A DNA stretch of 64,000 bases, from NCBI RefSeq assembly GCF_024655565.1, contig NZ_JANKOF010000001.1, forward strand, positions 186,001 to 250,000, given 5' to 3'. Below are positions 53,507-61,840 of this stretch, piece after piece; the stretch's first letter is position 1, and each line of letters begins with the position of its first letter. The notes below the pieces were generated by a model that searched no databases, was not told the DNA's origin, and was given only the letters and a program-made list of their open reading frames with translations. A program made the position numbers and the translations under genes. This DNA comes from Nitratireductor sp. ZSWI3 (lineage in GTDB: Bacteria > Pseudomonadota > Alphaproteobacteria > Rhizobiales > Rhizobiaceae).

Positions 53507-53525
53507 GCCCGCCCGCCCGGCGGGC
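53507..53525. terminator. Bidirectional terminator between tctA and lysR
   Basis: A 7-bp stem GCCCGCC / GGCGGGC with a 5-base loop, flanked by an a-run on the left (T-run on the - strand) and cctctt on the right. It sits between convergent stop codons. Confidence 0.6.
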
Positions 53526-53533
53526 CTCTTCCT

Positions 53534-54445
53534 TCAGGGGACCGGCGTCAGCCCCTTGCCGCGAAAATCGGCATGGACCTCCAGAAGATCGACGAAGGCG
53601 GGCAGGCTTGCCGGCCGATAGCGGTTCGGATGCCAGAGGGCGAAGACCATGTCGCTGATCGTGTGGCCGGCCGAGACGAGCGCGGCCGAATTGTCGAGAT
53701 GGTGGACCTCGCGCGCGGAGGAGGAGACCACGGCGATGCCATGCCCGTCGCGCGCCAGCGAGATCAGTGTGTGCGTGCTGTCGCTTTCCAGCATGATGCG
53801 CGGGCGTATGCCGACACCGGCGCAGGCATGATCGAAGAGCTGGCGGGTCAGGAAGCCGCGCCTGAGAACGAGAAAGCGGTCGTCCGAAAGTTCCCGGATG
53901 TCGATCGCGCGGGCCCCCTTGGCGGGATGGCTCTCGGGCAACACGGCGAAGAGCTCGGCCTTGAAAAGTTCGCGGCCGACGAGATTGCAGGTGTTGGTGC
54001 GGCTCGCCACCGCCATATGCACGCCGCCATTCTCGACGAGTTCGACAAGGGCGTCGTTATGCGCCTCGCTGATGACCAGGTTCACATTCGGATAGAGGCG
54101 GGCGAATTCCGTCATCACCGGCGAGATGAGGCCGGAAATGGTCTGCGGGGAGGCGCCGATGCGCAGCAGGCCCACATGGCCGTGCTCCAGCCCGTAGGCG
54201 CGGTTGATCAGCGCCTGCGCCTGATCGAGAAGCTGGGCCGAATGCATGAGAAGATCGTCGCCCTCTGCCGTCAGCACCAGCCGTTTTCCGATGCGCTCGA
54301 ACAGCTTGACGCCGAGCTTGCGTTCCAGCGCCTGTATCTGGCGGGAGAGCGCCGGCTGGCTCAAATGCACGACTTTCGCGGCTCCCGAAACGCTCAATCG
54401 TTCGGCCACGGCGACGAAATTCTGCAGCTCCTTGAGCTCGAGCAT
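53534..54445 (-). CDS. LysR-family regulator of the tct/pxpA region
   Basis: A 303-aa LysR regulator: HTH SVSGAAKVVHLSQPALSRQI and a standard effector domain. It sits between the TctCBA transporter and the divergent pxpA gene. Direct ATGCAT-type repeats and a T-N11-A dyad lie just upstream, and part of that element also occurs before tctC, so both units are probable targets. It would thus tie carboxylate uptake to the PxpA/ammonia-lyase enzymes. Confidence 0.87.
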   Translation of the reverse strand: MLELKELQNFVAVAERLSVSGAAKVVHLSQPALSRQIQALERKLGVKLFERIGKRLVLTAEGDDLLMHSAQLLDQAQALINRAYGLEHGHVGLLRIGASPQTISGLISPVMTEFARLYPNVNLVISEAHNDALVELVENGGVHMAVASRTNTCNLVGRELFKAELFAVLPESHPAKGARAIDIRELSDDRFLVLRRGFLTRQLFDHACAGVGIRPRIMLESDSTHTLISLARDGHGIAVVSSSAREVHHLDNSAALVSAGHTISDMVFALWHPNRYRPASLPAFVDLLEVHADFRGKGLTPVP

Positions 54446-54470
54446 GATGTTTTCCCCCGGTGTTTTATCA

Positions 54471-54514
54471 ATGCATACGATGCATATCGATGGCTATTTT
54501 AAATGCATTGGACA
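54471..54514. promoter_or_regulatory. Candidate LysR operator: ATGCAT repeats and element shared with tctC leader
   Basis: Between lysR and pxpA, ATGCAT occurs at 54471-54476, 54480-54485 and 54503-54508. The first two make TGCAT-N3-ATGCA (54472-54484), a T-N11-A LysR-type dyad. The third lies within aaatgcattggaca (54501-54514), identical to 50237-50250 upstream of tctC. Confidence 0.5.
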
Positions 54515-54593
54515 CAGCAATCAATCGCTGACAGATTGCCGCTGCAAGCACGGTAACGATGGTTGCGAAGCGGCATCGGGTCGGAGATTCAAT

Positions 54594-55370
54594 ATGAAAA
54601 TCAATATCAACGCCGATATTGGCGAAGGCTTTGGAAAATTCAGAATGGGCAATGACGAGGAGCTTATGCGCCTCATCGGCTCGGCCAATATCGCGTGTGG
54701 GATGCATGCCGGCGATCCCACCATCATGGTGCAGACGGTGGAGCTCGCAAAACGCGAAAACGTCTCCATCGGCGCGCATCCGGGCTTCAACGATATCTGG
54801 GGATTCGGCCGCCGGCAGATCCGCATGAACCCGCTCGATCTCGAATACTCGGTGACCTATCAGATCGGCGCCCTGCAGGCGCTGGCGGCCTCGCGCGGCG
54901 CCCGCGTGACGCATGTCAAACCGCATGGCGCGCTCAACAACATGGCGCATGACGACAGCGATGTCGCGATGGCGGTGGGGCGTGGCATCAAGGCGGCCGA
55001 TCCCGAGCTCATCTTCGTTGCCAATGCCGGCTCGCAGATGACGCGTGCCGGCGAAAAGCTCGGACTGCGCATCGCCAATGAATCCTACGTGGATCGCCGC
55101 TATGACGACAACGGCAAGATGCTCTCGCGCGAGCTTGAGAACTCCGTGATCCGTTCGCCGGAAGAAGCGAGCGAGCAGGTGGTGCGGATACTGGAGGAAG
55201 GTGCGCTCTTCTCCGTCAGCGGCAAGCGCATTCCCGCCGAGGTCCACACCTTCTGCATTCATGGCGACGAGCCGACCGCCGTGCCGGTGATGAAGGCCGT
55301 GCGGGCGAAGTTTGCCAAACGCGGCATCGAGGTTGTAACAATTCCGCAGATGCTGGGCATGGACGCCTAG
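54594..55370 (+). CDS. pxpA: 5-Oxoprolinase subunit A (LamB/YcsF family PxpA)
   Basis: A 258-aa LamB/YcsF protein. The N-terminal MKININADIGEGFGKFRMG and the motifs ANIACGMHAGDPTIM, VSIGAHPGFNDIWGFGRR and THVKPHGALNNMA are diagnostic. PxpA hydrolyses 5-oxoproline to glutamate together with PxpB and PxpC, but neither partner is in the window. Instead a diaminopropionate ammonia-lyase-like gene follows, and the transporter and LysR lie upstream, so this copy may act on another cyclic amide. The frame extends upstream to 54246, overlapping lysR; ATG 54594 is the family start. Confidence 0.9.
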   Translation: MKININADIGEGFGKFRMGNDEELMRLIGSANIACGMHAGDPTIMVQTVELAKRENVSIGAHPGFNDIWGFGRRQIRMNPLDLEYSVTYQIGALQALAASRGARVTHVKPHGALNNMAHDDSDVAMAVGRGIKAADPELIFVANAGSQMTRAGEKLGLRIANESYVDRRYDDNGKMLSRELENSVIRSPEEASEQVVRILEEGALFSVSGKRIPAEVHTFCIHGDEPTAVPVMKAVRAKFAKRGIEVVTIPQMLGMDA

Positions 55371-55382
55371 TGGTGCGATCGC

Positions 55383-55403
55383 AACAGATGGTACCCATCT
55401 GTT
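55383..55403 (+). terminator. Hairpin after pxpA
   Basis: A perfect 9-bp stem aacagatgg / ccatctgtt with a 3-base loop, 12 bp past the pxpA stop, followed by only one further T. It could be a weak terminator or transcript-end stabiliser. Confidence 0.4.
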
Positions 55404-55421
55404 TCCTGCCAGGCTCATCCT

Positions 55422-55446
55422 CCCTCATGGTGAGCTTGTCGAACCA
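55422..55446. repeat. Possible fragment of a dispersed palindromic repeat
   Basis: The stretch ccctcatggtgagcttgtcg followed by aaccacg resembles the short CTCAT-GGT-GAGCTTGTCGAACC-type intergenic palindromes common in Hyphomicrobiales genomes, recalled from general knowledge. Only one, degenerate copy is in the window, so it cannot be confirmed here. Confidence 0.3.
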
Positions 55447-55547
55447 CGCACAGGGTCGATGCAACGGACTGTCATGCGCAATGGCGTTCGAAGGACGCGT
55501 GGCGCTCGAGACGGCTATCCGGTGAAGCTCCATTTCAAGAGGTCCGC

Positions 55548-56777
55548 ATGTTCATCGCCAATAGGACGGCCGATTACGGCAAGCCGCTCTCGCAGGAGGA
55601 TGCCGCACTTCTCGGTGCCGAGGCGGCATCGCAGACGGAGCGGTTCCTGTCCCATCGGGAAGGCCATGCAGAGACACCGCTGCGGGCCTTGCCCGGGCTT
55701 GCCGGACAACTTGGCGTCGGTTCGATCCACGTCAAGGACGAGGGGCTTCGGCTGGGGCTTGGCAGCTTCAAGGCGCTTGGTGGTTCCTATGCGGTCATTC
55801 GCCTCGCACTCGAGGAAGCCTCGCGGCGGCTCGGGCGGAATGTGGACGTGGCCGAGCTGCAATCACCGGAGGTGAGGGCCGTGTCGGCCGGGCTGACGGT
55901 GGCCTGTGCCACGGACGGCAATCACGGGCGCTCCGTGGCACAGGGCGCGAGCCTGATCGGCGCGCGGGCGATGATCTTCGTCCATTCGGGCGTCAGCCGG
56001 AAACGGGCCGACGAGATCGCCCGCTTCGGAGCCGAAGTGATCCGTGTTGAGGGCAATTACGACGAGTCCGTCGCCGAGGCGAACCGGGTTGCCGAACAGA
56101 ACGGCTGGACGGTCGTTTCCGACACGGCATGGCCGGGTTACGAACGCATCCCGGGTCTCGTCATGCAGGGCTACGTGCCTCTCTTGCGTGAGGCGCTGCG
56201 CGCGATGTCCGAACCGCCCACCCACGTCTTCATGCAGGCTGGCGTGGGCGGCGTGGCCGCTGCCATTGCCGGTCATCTGGCGGTGACTTTCGGCGCTGCA
56301 AGGCCCCGCTTCGTCGTCGTGGAGCCCGCGCGAGCCGCTTGTGTTTTCGAAACAGCGAAGGCGGATCGCATCGTCAGGATCGAACATGGTGAGCCAACCG
56401 TGATGGCGATGCTCGAATGCTATGAGCCGTCGCTCGTCGCCTGGCGCATCCTGTCGCGCGTCGCCGATGGTTTCATGACCGTGGAAGAGGAGGATGCCGT
56501 TTCGGCGATGAGACGGCTTGGCCGCCCTCTGGAAGGCGATCCCGCAATCGTCGCCGGCGAGAGCGGTGGCGTGGGGCTCGCAGGCCTCATTCGCGCGCTC
56601 GGAAATGAGCGCGCATGCAGGATGCTTCAGCTCGATGCTCTATCGCGGATTTTCCTCGTCAACACGGAAGGTGCCACCGACCCCGGGCTCTATGAGAAAC
56701 TCACGGGCCTGCGGCCCGAGGCGGTTGGTGGCGCTGTCGGTTTCCGTTTTGGCGCGGGAACCAACGCCGAGATCTGA
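55548..56777 (+). CDS. Diaminopropionate ammonia-lyase-like PLP enzyme
   Basis: A 409-aa fold-type II PLP enzyme. The Schiff-base Lys is in GLGSFKALGGSYAV, the substrate/cofactor segment is ATDGNHGRSVAQGASLIGAR, and QAGVGGVAAAIAGHL is the phosphate-binding glycine loop. These match diaminopropionate ammonia-lyase (DpaL/YgeX), which splits 2,3-diaminopropionate to pyruvate and two ammonia; a related threonine dehydratase-like activity is possible. Ribosome site aagaggt precedes ATG 55548. It lies 177 bp after pxpA, with a hairpin between. Confidence 0.87.
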   Translation: MFIANRTADYGKPLSQEDAALLGAEAASQTERFLSHREGHAETPLRALPGLAGQLGVGSIHVKDEGLRLGLGSFKALGGSYAVIRLALEEASRRLGRNVDVAELQSPEVRAVSAGLTVACATDGNHGRSVAQGASLIGARAMIFVHSGVSRKRADEIARFGAEVIRVEGNYDESVAEANRVAEQNGWTVVSDTAWPGYERIPGLVMQGYVPLLREALRAMSEPPTHVFMQAGVGGVAAAIAGHLAVTFGAARPRFVVVEPARAACVFETAKADRIVRIEHGEPTVMAMLECYEPSLVAWRILSRVADGFMTVEEEDAVSAMRRLGRPLEGDPAIVAGESGGVGLAGLIRALGNERACRMLQLDALSRIFLVNTEGATDPGLYEKLTGLRPEAVGGAVGFRFGAGTNAEI

Positions 56778-56951
56778 GCTTGACGTTCGTTCGGTTTCCT
56801 GAAGCGTGGCCGTGATGCGCTGCGACACCCGCCAGGCTTCAGGCATTCGTCGAATGGCTTACTGATTGAAGTCTCTCTCTGTCACGATTGCAACGCGGCT
56901 GGCCAGATTGCCCCACCGCAAACCGCGGCGGGGCTCCCGATACCGGTGGGA

Positions 56952-57353
56952 TCAGGCAAGCTGGCGATCGGCTCCAGCTATGCCCTCCATGCAAAGCCAG
57001 CGATGCCGGCGTTCAGGCCAGTGAAGCATCTGCGGTGGCGGAAAGTCCGGATCTTCAAGACAGCCTGCGGACAGGGAGATCGCATCCTTGAGCACTTCAG
57101 CGGTCATGAAGACGATGGATCCGCAAACGGGGCAAAAATGTTGCTCCATCCATCCTCCAGATGGTCCGATCCTGCGCCAGGACTTCACCTCTCCCTTTTG
57201 GCTGGCGATCGCCGCCTTCGGGTAGATCACGCGGTAGGAGAAGGCCGAACCGGTGCAGCGCTGGCACTCGGCGCAGGCGCAGGCATAGACTCGCCGCGGC
57301 TCCCCCACACAGACGAGTTTCACCTTGCGGCAGGAACAGGTTGCCGTGCGCAT
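56952..57353 (-). CDS. GFA-family (CENP-V fold) zinc protein
   Basis: A 133-aa member of the glutathione-dependent formaldehyde-activating (GFA) family. Zn-binding Cys sets are CSC near the N-terminus, CACAECQRCTGSAF, and FCPVCGSIVF. Function of most members is unproven. ATG 57353 lies five bases past the upstream imine-reductase-like stop; ATG 57365 overlapping that stop is the alternative. Co-transcribed with that gene. Confidence 0.8.
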   Translation of the reverse strand: MRTATCSCRKVKLVCVGEPRRVYACACAECQRCTGSAFSYRVIYPKAAIASQKGEVKSWRRIGPSGGWMEQHFCPVCGSIVFMTAEVLKDAISLSAGCLEDPDFPPPQMLHWPERRHRWLCMEGIAGADRQLA

Positions 57354-57357
57354 CGAA

Positions 57358-58272
57358 TTATGCATCCGCCTTCTCCATGTCGGGGTGGATGACATCGCGC
57401 CGGAACAACGGAGCGAGCGAAGCGAAGTCGGCGCTTGCACCGTTTTGCGCGAGCGCGCGGTGAAAGAACCCATCCATGGTGTGTGGCAGGGTTGCGTCCA
57501 GCCCTTGCTCCTCGCAGAATTCGAGCAGGTGTTGGAACGCGCTGTGGTGAGCGCCGATGGAAGCCAGTGTCTTCTCGTCACCTGCGAAGCGACCGCTCCG
57601 CGTGCGGTCGATCAAATCGAGCAGCGCTGCATCGACAACGGGCTTGAAGGCGAGAAACTGATTGTGGAACGTCTCGATGTCGATGCCTTCAGCCTGCGCA
57701 ACCGCCAAACCTTGCAAGGCGCCGAACAGACCGCCCCACATCTGGGTGAGCAGCGCGATGTCCAGGGCGGAAGCTTGTCCCGGCGCATCGCCGACATATC
57801 GCGTCTGGCCGCCGAGAGTGAGGAGTACGGGCTCACTGGTTTCGAACGCCGATTTTGACCCGGAATACAGGAGTGCCGCCTCCGGCCGCCCGATGAAATC
57901 CGGTGTGGCCATGATCGCACCGTCCAGATATTCGGCACCCTGTGCTTCGGCCCAGGCCGCTTCCTCGCGGGCCAGCCTCGGCGAGCCGGAGGTAAGCTGG
58001 ACGATGATCTTGCCGGACAGGAGAGCGGCCACCCCGTCGCCTTTCAGCACTGCGTCGCTCGCTGCGTAATCCAAGACGTTGACGAAGATGACGTCCGATT
58101 GCCCGACGACCTCTTCGACGCTGCGGCCGCTCTTCGCCCCCAGAGCGATCAGGTGTGCGCATTTTGCAGCCGTGCGATTCCACACGCTCGTGGAATAACC
58201 GTTGTTCAAGAGCGTCCTGACAATGGAGGAGCCCATGCGTCCTGCGCCGAGGACGCAGACTTCCTGTTTCAT
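57358..58272 (-). CDS. NAD(P)-dependent imine reductase-like oxidoreductase
   Basis: A 304-aa enzyme of the 6-phosphogluconate/beta-hydroxyacid dehydrogenase superfamily. Rossmann motif VLGAGRMGSSIVRTLLNNGY, NRT at the NADP-selecting position, and VQLTSGSPRLAREEAAWAE. In the C-domain the usual catalytic Lys is absent and APGQASALDIALLTQMW follows the imine-reductase pattern, with Asp in the ALxDxALL position. It could reduce cyclic imines; the physiological substrate is unknown. Divergent from an HxlR regulator and coupled to a GFA protein. Confidence 0.82.
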   Translation of the reverse strand: MKQEVCVLGAGRMGSSIVRTLLNNGYSTSVWNRTAAKCAHLIALGAKSGRSVEEVVGQSDVIFVNVLDYAASDAVLKGDGVAALLSGKIIVQLTSGSPRLAREEAAWAEAQGAEYLDGAIMATPDFIGRPEAALLYSGSKSAFETSEPVLLTLGGQTRYVGDAPGQASALDIALLTQMWGGLFGALQGLAVAQAEGIDIETFHNQFLAFKPVVDAALLDLIDRTRSGRFAGDEKTLASIGAHHSAFQHLLEFCEEQGLDATLPHTMDGFFHRALAQNGASADFASLAPLFRRDVIHPDMEKADA

Positions 58273-58406
58273 AATTTCTCTCCGTGGCTCAAGGCCGCTT
58301 GAAGGTTTTCTGTTTGGGCGCGCGCAGTGCGAAGTTATAAGAACGCCGCTGGGGATGAAGTACGCACCTTGCGGTAAGCGTCCAAAACTGTCAGGAGCCC
58401 GACAAT

Positions 58407-58748
58407 ATGAGCAGCAAGGAGCCGGACGACTGCGGGTTCAACGCGGCGCTGCAAGCGATCGGCGGAAAGTGGAAACCGTCATTGCTGTGGGCTCTGCATC
58501 TGCGTCCGCATCGCTTCGCCGAGTTGCGGCGGCTGCTGCCCGGCATCAGCGAGAAGGTGCTTGCTCAGCAATTGCGGCGGATGGAAGCCGACGGCCTGGT
58601 CAATCGGCACGATTATGGCGAGGTGCCGCCACGGGTCGAATACTCGATCACTCCCCTCGGGCTCAGCTTGAACGATGCGGTGACCGCAATGTCGAAATGG
58701 GGAAAGCAGCACGAAAGCTGGAAAGCGCGCCAAGGCGCTCCAGTTTAA
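58407..58748 (+). CDS. HxlR-family winged-helix regulator
   Basis: A 113-aa regulator with the HxlR core: IGGKWKPSLLWALHLRPHRF, FAELRRLLPGISEKVLAQQL and RMEADGLVNRHDYGEVPPRV. The N-terminal Cys in PDDCGFNAAL fits the thiol-sensing members. Divergent from the imine-reductase-like/GFA pair 134 bp away, its likely target. Inducer unknown; electrophile sensing is typical of several family members. Confidence 0.88.
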   Translation: MSSKEPDDCGFNAALQAIGGKWKPSLLWALHLRPHRFAELRRLLPGISEKVLAQQLRRMEADGLVNRHDYGEVPPRVEYSITPLGLSLNDAVTAMSKWGKQHESWKARQGAPV

Positions 58749-58862
58749 AAGTTTTCAGGCCGGCTGGCGCGTCATCGCCGCGGATTGAGACATCGGTGTT
58801 GTACCATCTGGGACGGCCAATCCGCGGTGTCGGTTCTCACGCCTGCGTCAACGACGTCATGA

Positions 58863-60047
58863 TCAACGAAAGCCAGCGGCGAGGACTGCCGCGAGGCCTT
58901 CTCGCAGGTCCTTGACGAAATATCCGGGCACCTCCAGCGACGGAAAATGCCCCCCGGTTTCGGGTGTCCTCCATCGGACGATCTGTCGGTACCGCTCCTG
59001 TGCCCAGACGCGGGGACACTTCTCGATGTCGTGGGGATAGATGCTGATTGCCGACGGGACGTCGACCCGGAGTTCGGGGTCGAGCGCGTTCACGCCGCCA
59101 TGGCTTTCGTGATAGATGCGGGCCGCCGAGGCGCCGGTCCGCGTCAGCCAATACAATGTGACATTGTCGAGGATGCGATCGATGGAAATCGTCTCGAAGG
59201 GGCTATCGTCGGTATCTGTCCACTCGGCGAATTTGTCGAGGATCCAGGCGAGAAGTCCGACCGGTGAATCGACAAGCGAATAACCGATGGTCTGCGGCCG
59301 GGTCGCCTGCTGCTTCGCGTACGCCGCCCGGTGGTGCCAGAAATCACGGGTTTCCTCGATCCATTTGCGCTCGGCCGCCGTCAGCCCGTCCGTTGTCAAA
59401 CAGGGCGGTGCTTGCGCCAGGGTTGTGTGGATGCCGAGAACCCGCCCTGGGAATCGGCCGCCGAGGACCGTGGTGATCACACCTCCCCAGTCGCCGCCAT
59501 GGGCTGCGAACTGGCCGTAGCCGAGCCTTCCCATCAGTTCGACCCATGCTGCCGCAATCTTCCCGACCCCCCATCCGGTAGTGGCCGGTTTGTCGCTGTA
59601 GCCAAAGCCCGGCAGCGACGGAACCACGACGTGGAACGCTGGCGCTTCTGGATCCTCCGGATCGGCCAGATCGTCAATGACGTCGATGAACTCAGCGATG
59701 CTGCCCGGCCAGCCGTGCGTCAGGATCACGGGAGTGGCATCCGCTCGGGCGGATCGGCGGTGCAGGAAGTGGATCCCCAGACCGTCGATGATCGTGCGGT
59801 ACTGGCCGATCCGGTTGAGGCGCGCCTCGAACGGCCGCCAATCATAGTCGGTGCGCCAGTGGTTCACGATATCGACGAGATCGGCGAGAGGAACGCCCTG
59901 TTCCCATCGGCGGGGATGGGGTGCGGGGCGATAGACCGTCTCGGCTTCCGGCAGCCGCGCTGCGGCCAGCCGCGTGCGCAGATCATTGAGATCGGCGTCG
60001 GTGGCGTGGGTCTCGAACGCTTGGACCTCGCCGGTTGGACAGTTCAT
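58863..60047 (-). CDS. Epoxide-hydrolase-like alpha/beta hydrolase, copy 2
   Basis: A 394-aa alpha/beta hydrolase with the EHN domain (LNDLRTRLAAARLPEAETVY). Oxyanion HGWPGS, nucleophile Asp in AHGGDWGGVITT, and the catalytic His in ETGGHFPSLEVPG. Same family as the protein at 48969-50201 but without any leader and with GGDWG in place of GGDAG. ATG 60047 overlaps the stop of a 64-aa small protein gene, so the two are coupled. Divergent from a LysR gene. Confidence 0.9.
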   Translation of the reverse strand: MNCPTGEVQAFETHATDADLNDLRTRLAAARLPEAETVYRPAPHPRRWEQGVPLADLVDIVNHWRTDYDWRPFEARLNRIGQYRTIIDGLGIHFLHRRSARADATPVILTHGWPGSIAEFIDVIDDLADPEDPEAPAFHVVVPSLPGFGYSDKPATTGWGVGKIAAAWVELMGRLGYGQFAAHGGDWGGVITTVLGGRFPGRVLGIHTTLAQAPPCLTTDGLTAAERKWIEETRDFWHHRAAYAKQQATRPQTIGYSLVDSPVGLLAWILDKFAEWTDTDDSPFETISIDRILDNVTLYWLTRTGASAARIYHESHGGVNALDPELRVDVPSAISIYPHDIEKCPRVWAQERYRQIVRWRTPETGGHFPSLEVPGYFVKDLREGLAAVLAAGFR

Positions 60048-60238
60048 GAGGTGCCCCTGCCGACGTGAGCGGCCGCGGCATAGCGCTTGAGCGTTGCAAA
60101 GCATCGACGAACAATTTTGGCCCGCTCGATCCGTCCCTGGTTTCGGATCCGGTGAACGGTCTCCTGATCGATGCCCGCAACCCGAAGCTGACGGGTGGAG
60201 ACATCTTCGGTGTGGTAGTTAGAAAAACTAAAAGCCAT
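60044..60238 (-). CDS. Small basic protein of unknown function
   Basis: A 64-aa protein starting AFSFSNYHTEDVSTRQLRVA and ending in Arg/Ala-rich helices (RNQGRIERAKIVRRCFATLK). I do not recognise the family with confidence. It is supported as a gene by a strong ribosome site (aaggaag six bases before ATG 60238) and by its stop overlapping the start of the epoxide-hydrolase-like gene. No signal peptide or TM segment. The predicted helix is strongly basic and might bind nucleic acid or a membrane, which is inference. Confidence 0.6.
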   Translation of the reverse strand: MAFSFSNYHTEDVSTRQLRVAGIDQETVHRIRNQGRIERAKIVRRCFATLKRYAAAAHVGRGTS

Positions 60239-60331
60239 CTGACTTCCTTTCCGTTTATCTTCTCGATGAAACATAGGGAATAATGGCATTCAGGGCTTGT
60301 CAGAAAAGCTGCATTGCCGTTAGTTTTTCTA
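60220..60331. repeat. 12-bp inverted repeat across the divergent small-protein/lysR starts
   Basis: TAGAAAAACTAA at 60220-60231 and its exact reverse complement TTAGTTTTTCTA at 60320-60331 flank the 100-bp divergent start region. The left copy lies in codons 3-7 of the small protein, the right copy just before lysR ATG 60334. It may be an operator pair for the LysR protein. Confidence 0.4.
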
Positions 60332-60333
60332 TC

Positions 60334-61227
60334 ATGTCGAGACGAAACGAGATCGCTTGGTTGCCGCTGAATTCGCTTCGTGCTTTTGCGGCGGTCCATG
60401 AAACCGGCTCTGTCGGCGCTGCCGCCGCCATGCTCAAGGTGACGCATGGCGCGGTAAGCCAGCATCTCCGGGGCCTGGAAGATCGTTTGCAGCGCAAATT
60501 GTTCACCCGCTCCGGCAACCGTCTGGTCATGCTGCCGGAAGCCGCGGACCTGGCGGACAGTCTGCTGGGGAATTTCAGGGCGATTGCCGGTGATATCGAC
60601 CGATTCCGACGTGACGACAACATCCTCAACATCACCGTGACGCCGCATTTCGCCCAGTACTGGCTGCTGCCGCGGCTTGGCGGGTTTCTGCAACGTCATC
60701 CGGAAATCGATCTGCGCATCAACGCCGACGCGACAGCGCATGATCTCGCCCAAGGTGATTTCGATGCCGCTGTCAGGCATGGTGACGGCAACTGGCCGGG
60801 GTTGAACTGCGAAAGGCTTCTTGAAAGCAGGGATGTCGTCGTGGCGGCGCCTTCGGTTGTGGAGTCCGTTTCCGTCGAGACGCCTCAGGACCTGACCAAG
60901 CTGCCGTGGATCCTGGATGAGGACCGGGAGCTCGAAATGTCGAACTGGTTCGATGACCATGGCCTGGCCCATCAAGATCATCCACGGATCACCCGCCTGC
61001 CGAGCGCCTTGACGCTTGTCGCGGCACTTGACGGGCACGGCGTGGCGTGGCTGCCCCACGTTTATGCTGCGCCTTATTTGGCCAGTGGGCGCCTGGTGCA
61101 ATTGTTCAGCGACGACCGGTGGCCGGCACAGAACACACACCACTATTATCTGTGCTGGTCAGACAGCAAGAACCGTCCGGGCTTCAGGACGTTCCGGCGA
61201 TGGATAAGGCGGCAGCTTTCCGGATAG
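60334..61227 (+). CDS. GcvA-type LysR regulator
   Basis: A 297-aa regulator: LPLNSLRAFAAVHETGSVGA begins the HTH, TVTPHFAQYWLLPRLGGFLQ begins the effector domain. ATG 60334 gives the usual GcvA-like N-terminus (MSRRNEIAW); ATG 60283 is in frame, has a plausible agggaa ribosome site and would add 17 residues. Divergent from the small protein/epoxide-hydrolase pair, its probable target. Confidence 0.87.
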   Translation: MSRRNEIAWLPLNSLRAFAAVHETGSVGAAAAMLKVTHGAVSQHLRGLEDRLQRKLFTRSGNRLVMLPEAADLADSLLGNFRAIAGDIDRFRRDDNILNITVTPHFAQYWLLPRLGGFLQRHPEIDLRINADATAHDLAQGDFDAAVRHGDGNWPGLNCERLLESRDVVVAAPSVVESVSVETPQDLTKLPWILDEDRELEMSNWFDDHGLAHQDHPRITRLPSALTLVAALDGHGVAWLPHVYAAPYLASGRLVQLFSDDRWPAQNTHHYYLCWSDSKNRPGFRTFRRWIRRQLSG

Positions 61228-61358
61228 TCGAGCAAGGAAACCGGCTTCTACAGACACCGGTCGCAGCCAGCAGAAGCTCCGTTGCAGACCAGGCCGCGCT
61301 GGCGCGTTCTCGTCAAGACGCCTCGGTTGGAACGCTCAGGCAGATATCCGGTCTGCGA

Positions 61359-61733
61359 TCAAAGGAGGGCAGCCGGCTGCGAAGCCGCAATGTCCGGATT
61401 GTCTGCGCCCTGTTTTCCAACGTTGCTTTCGGTGCTCTCCCACCAATCGCCCAGCGCATCGATGAGAGGCACCAGTCGTTCTCCCTCCGGTGTCAGATCG
61501 TACTCGACACGCAGCGGGTAGCCGCCAAATTCGGTGCGACGGACGATGCCTGCGTCCTCCAGTTTGCGCAGCTCGAGCGTCAGCATCTTGTGGGAGATCG
61601 TCGGATTGTCCCGGCGAAGATCGCTGAACCGCTTGGTGCCCTCCTGCAGATAATAGATCAGCAGTGTCGGCCAGCGACCGCTGAGGATCTGCATGACCTC
61701 TTCGATGGGGCAGCGGGAAACAAGGTCTTTCAT
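61359..61733 (-). CDS. HxlR-family winged-helix regulator
   Basis: A 124-aa HxlR regulator. CPIEEVMQILSGRWPTLLIY carries the single N-terminal Cys and helix 1-2; RFSDLRRDNPTISHKMLTLE and LRVEYDLTPEGERLVPLIDA complete the core. ATG 61733 is the family-like start; an ATG at 61778 adds 15 unconserved residues. Divergent from a GST gene about 110 bp away, suggesting electrophile-responsive control of it. Confidence 0.88.
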   Translation of the reverse strand: MKDLVSRCPIEEVMQILSGRWPTLLIYYLQEGTKRFSDLRRDNPTISHKMLTLELRKLEDAGIVRRTEFGGYPLRVEYDLTPEGERLVPLIDALGDWWESTESNVGKQGADNPDIAASQPAALL

Positions 61734-61840
61734 CGGCAGCTCATGGTAACAAAAAGGTGCGTAATTTACTTGCGGCAACGACCCGTTAAGGTCCGGCTCC
61801 GCTGCGCAGCGTGATCATCAGAAATCACGGAGAACAAAAC

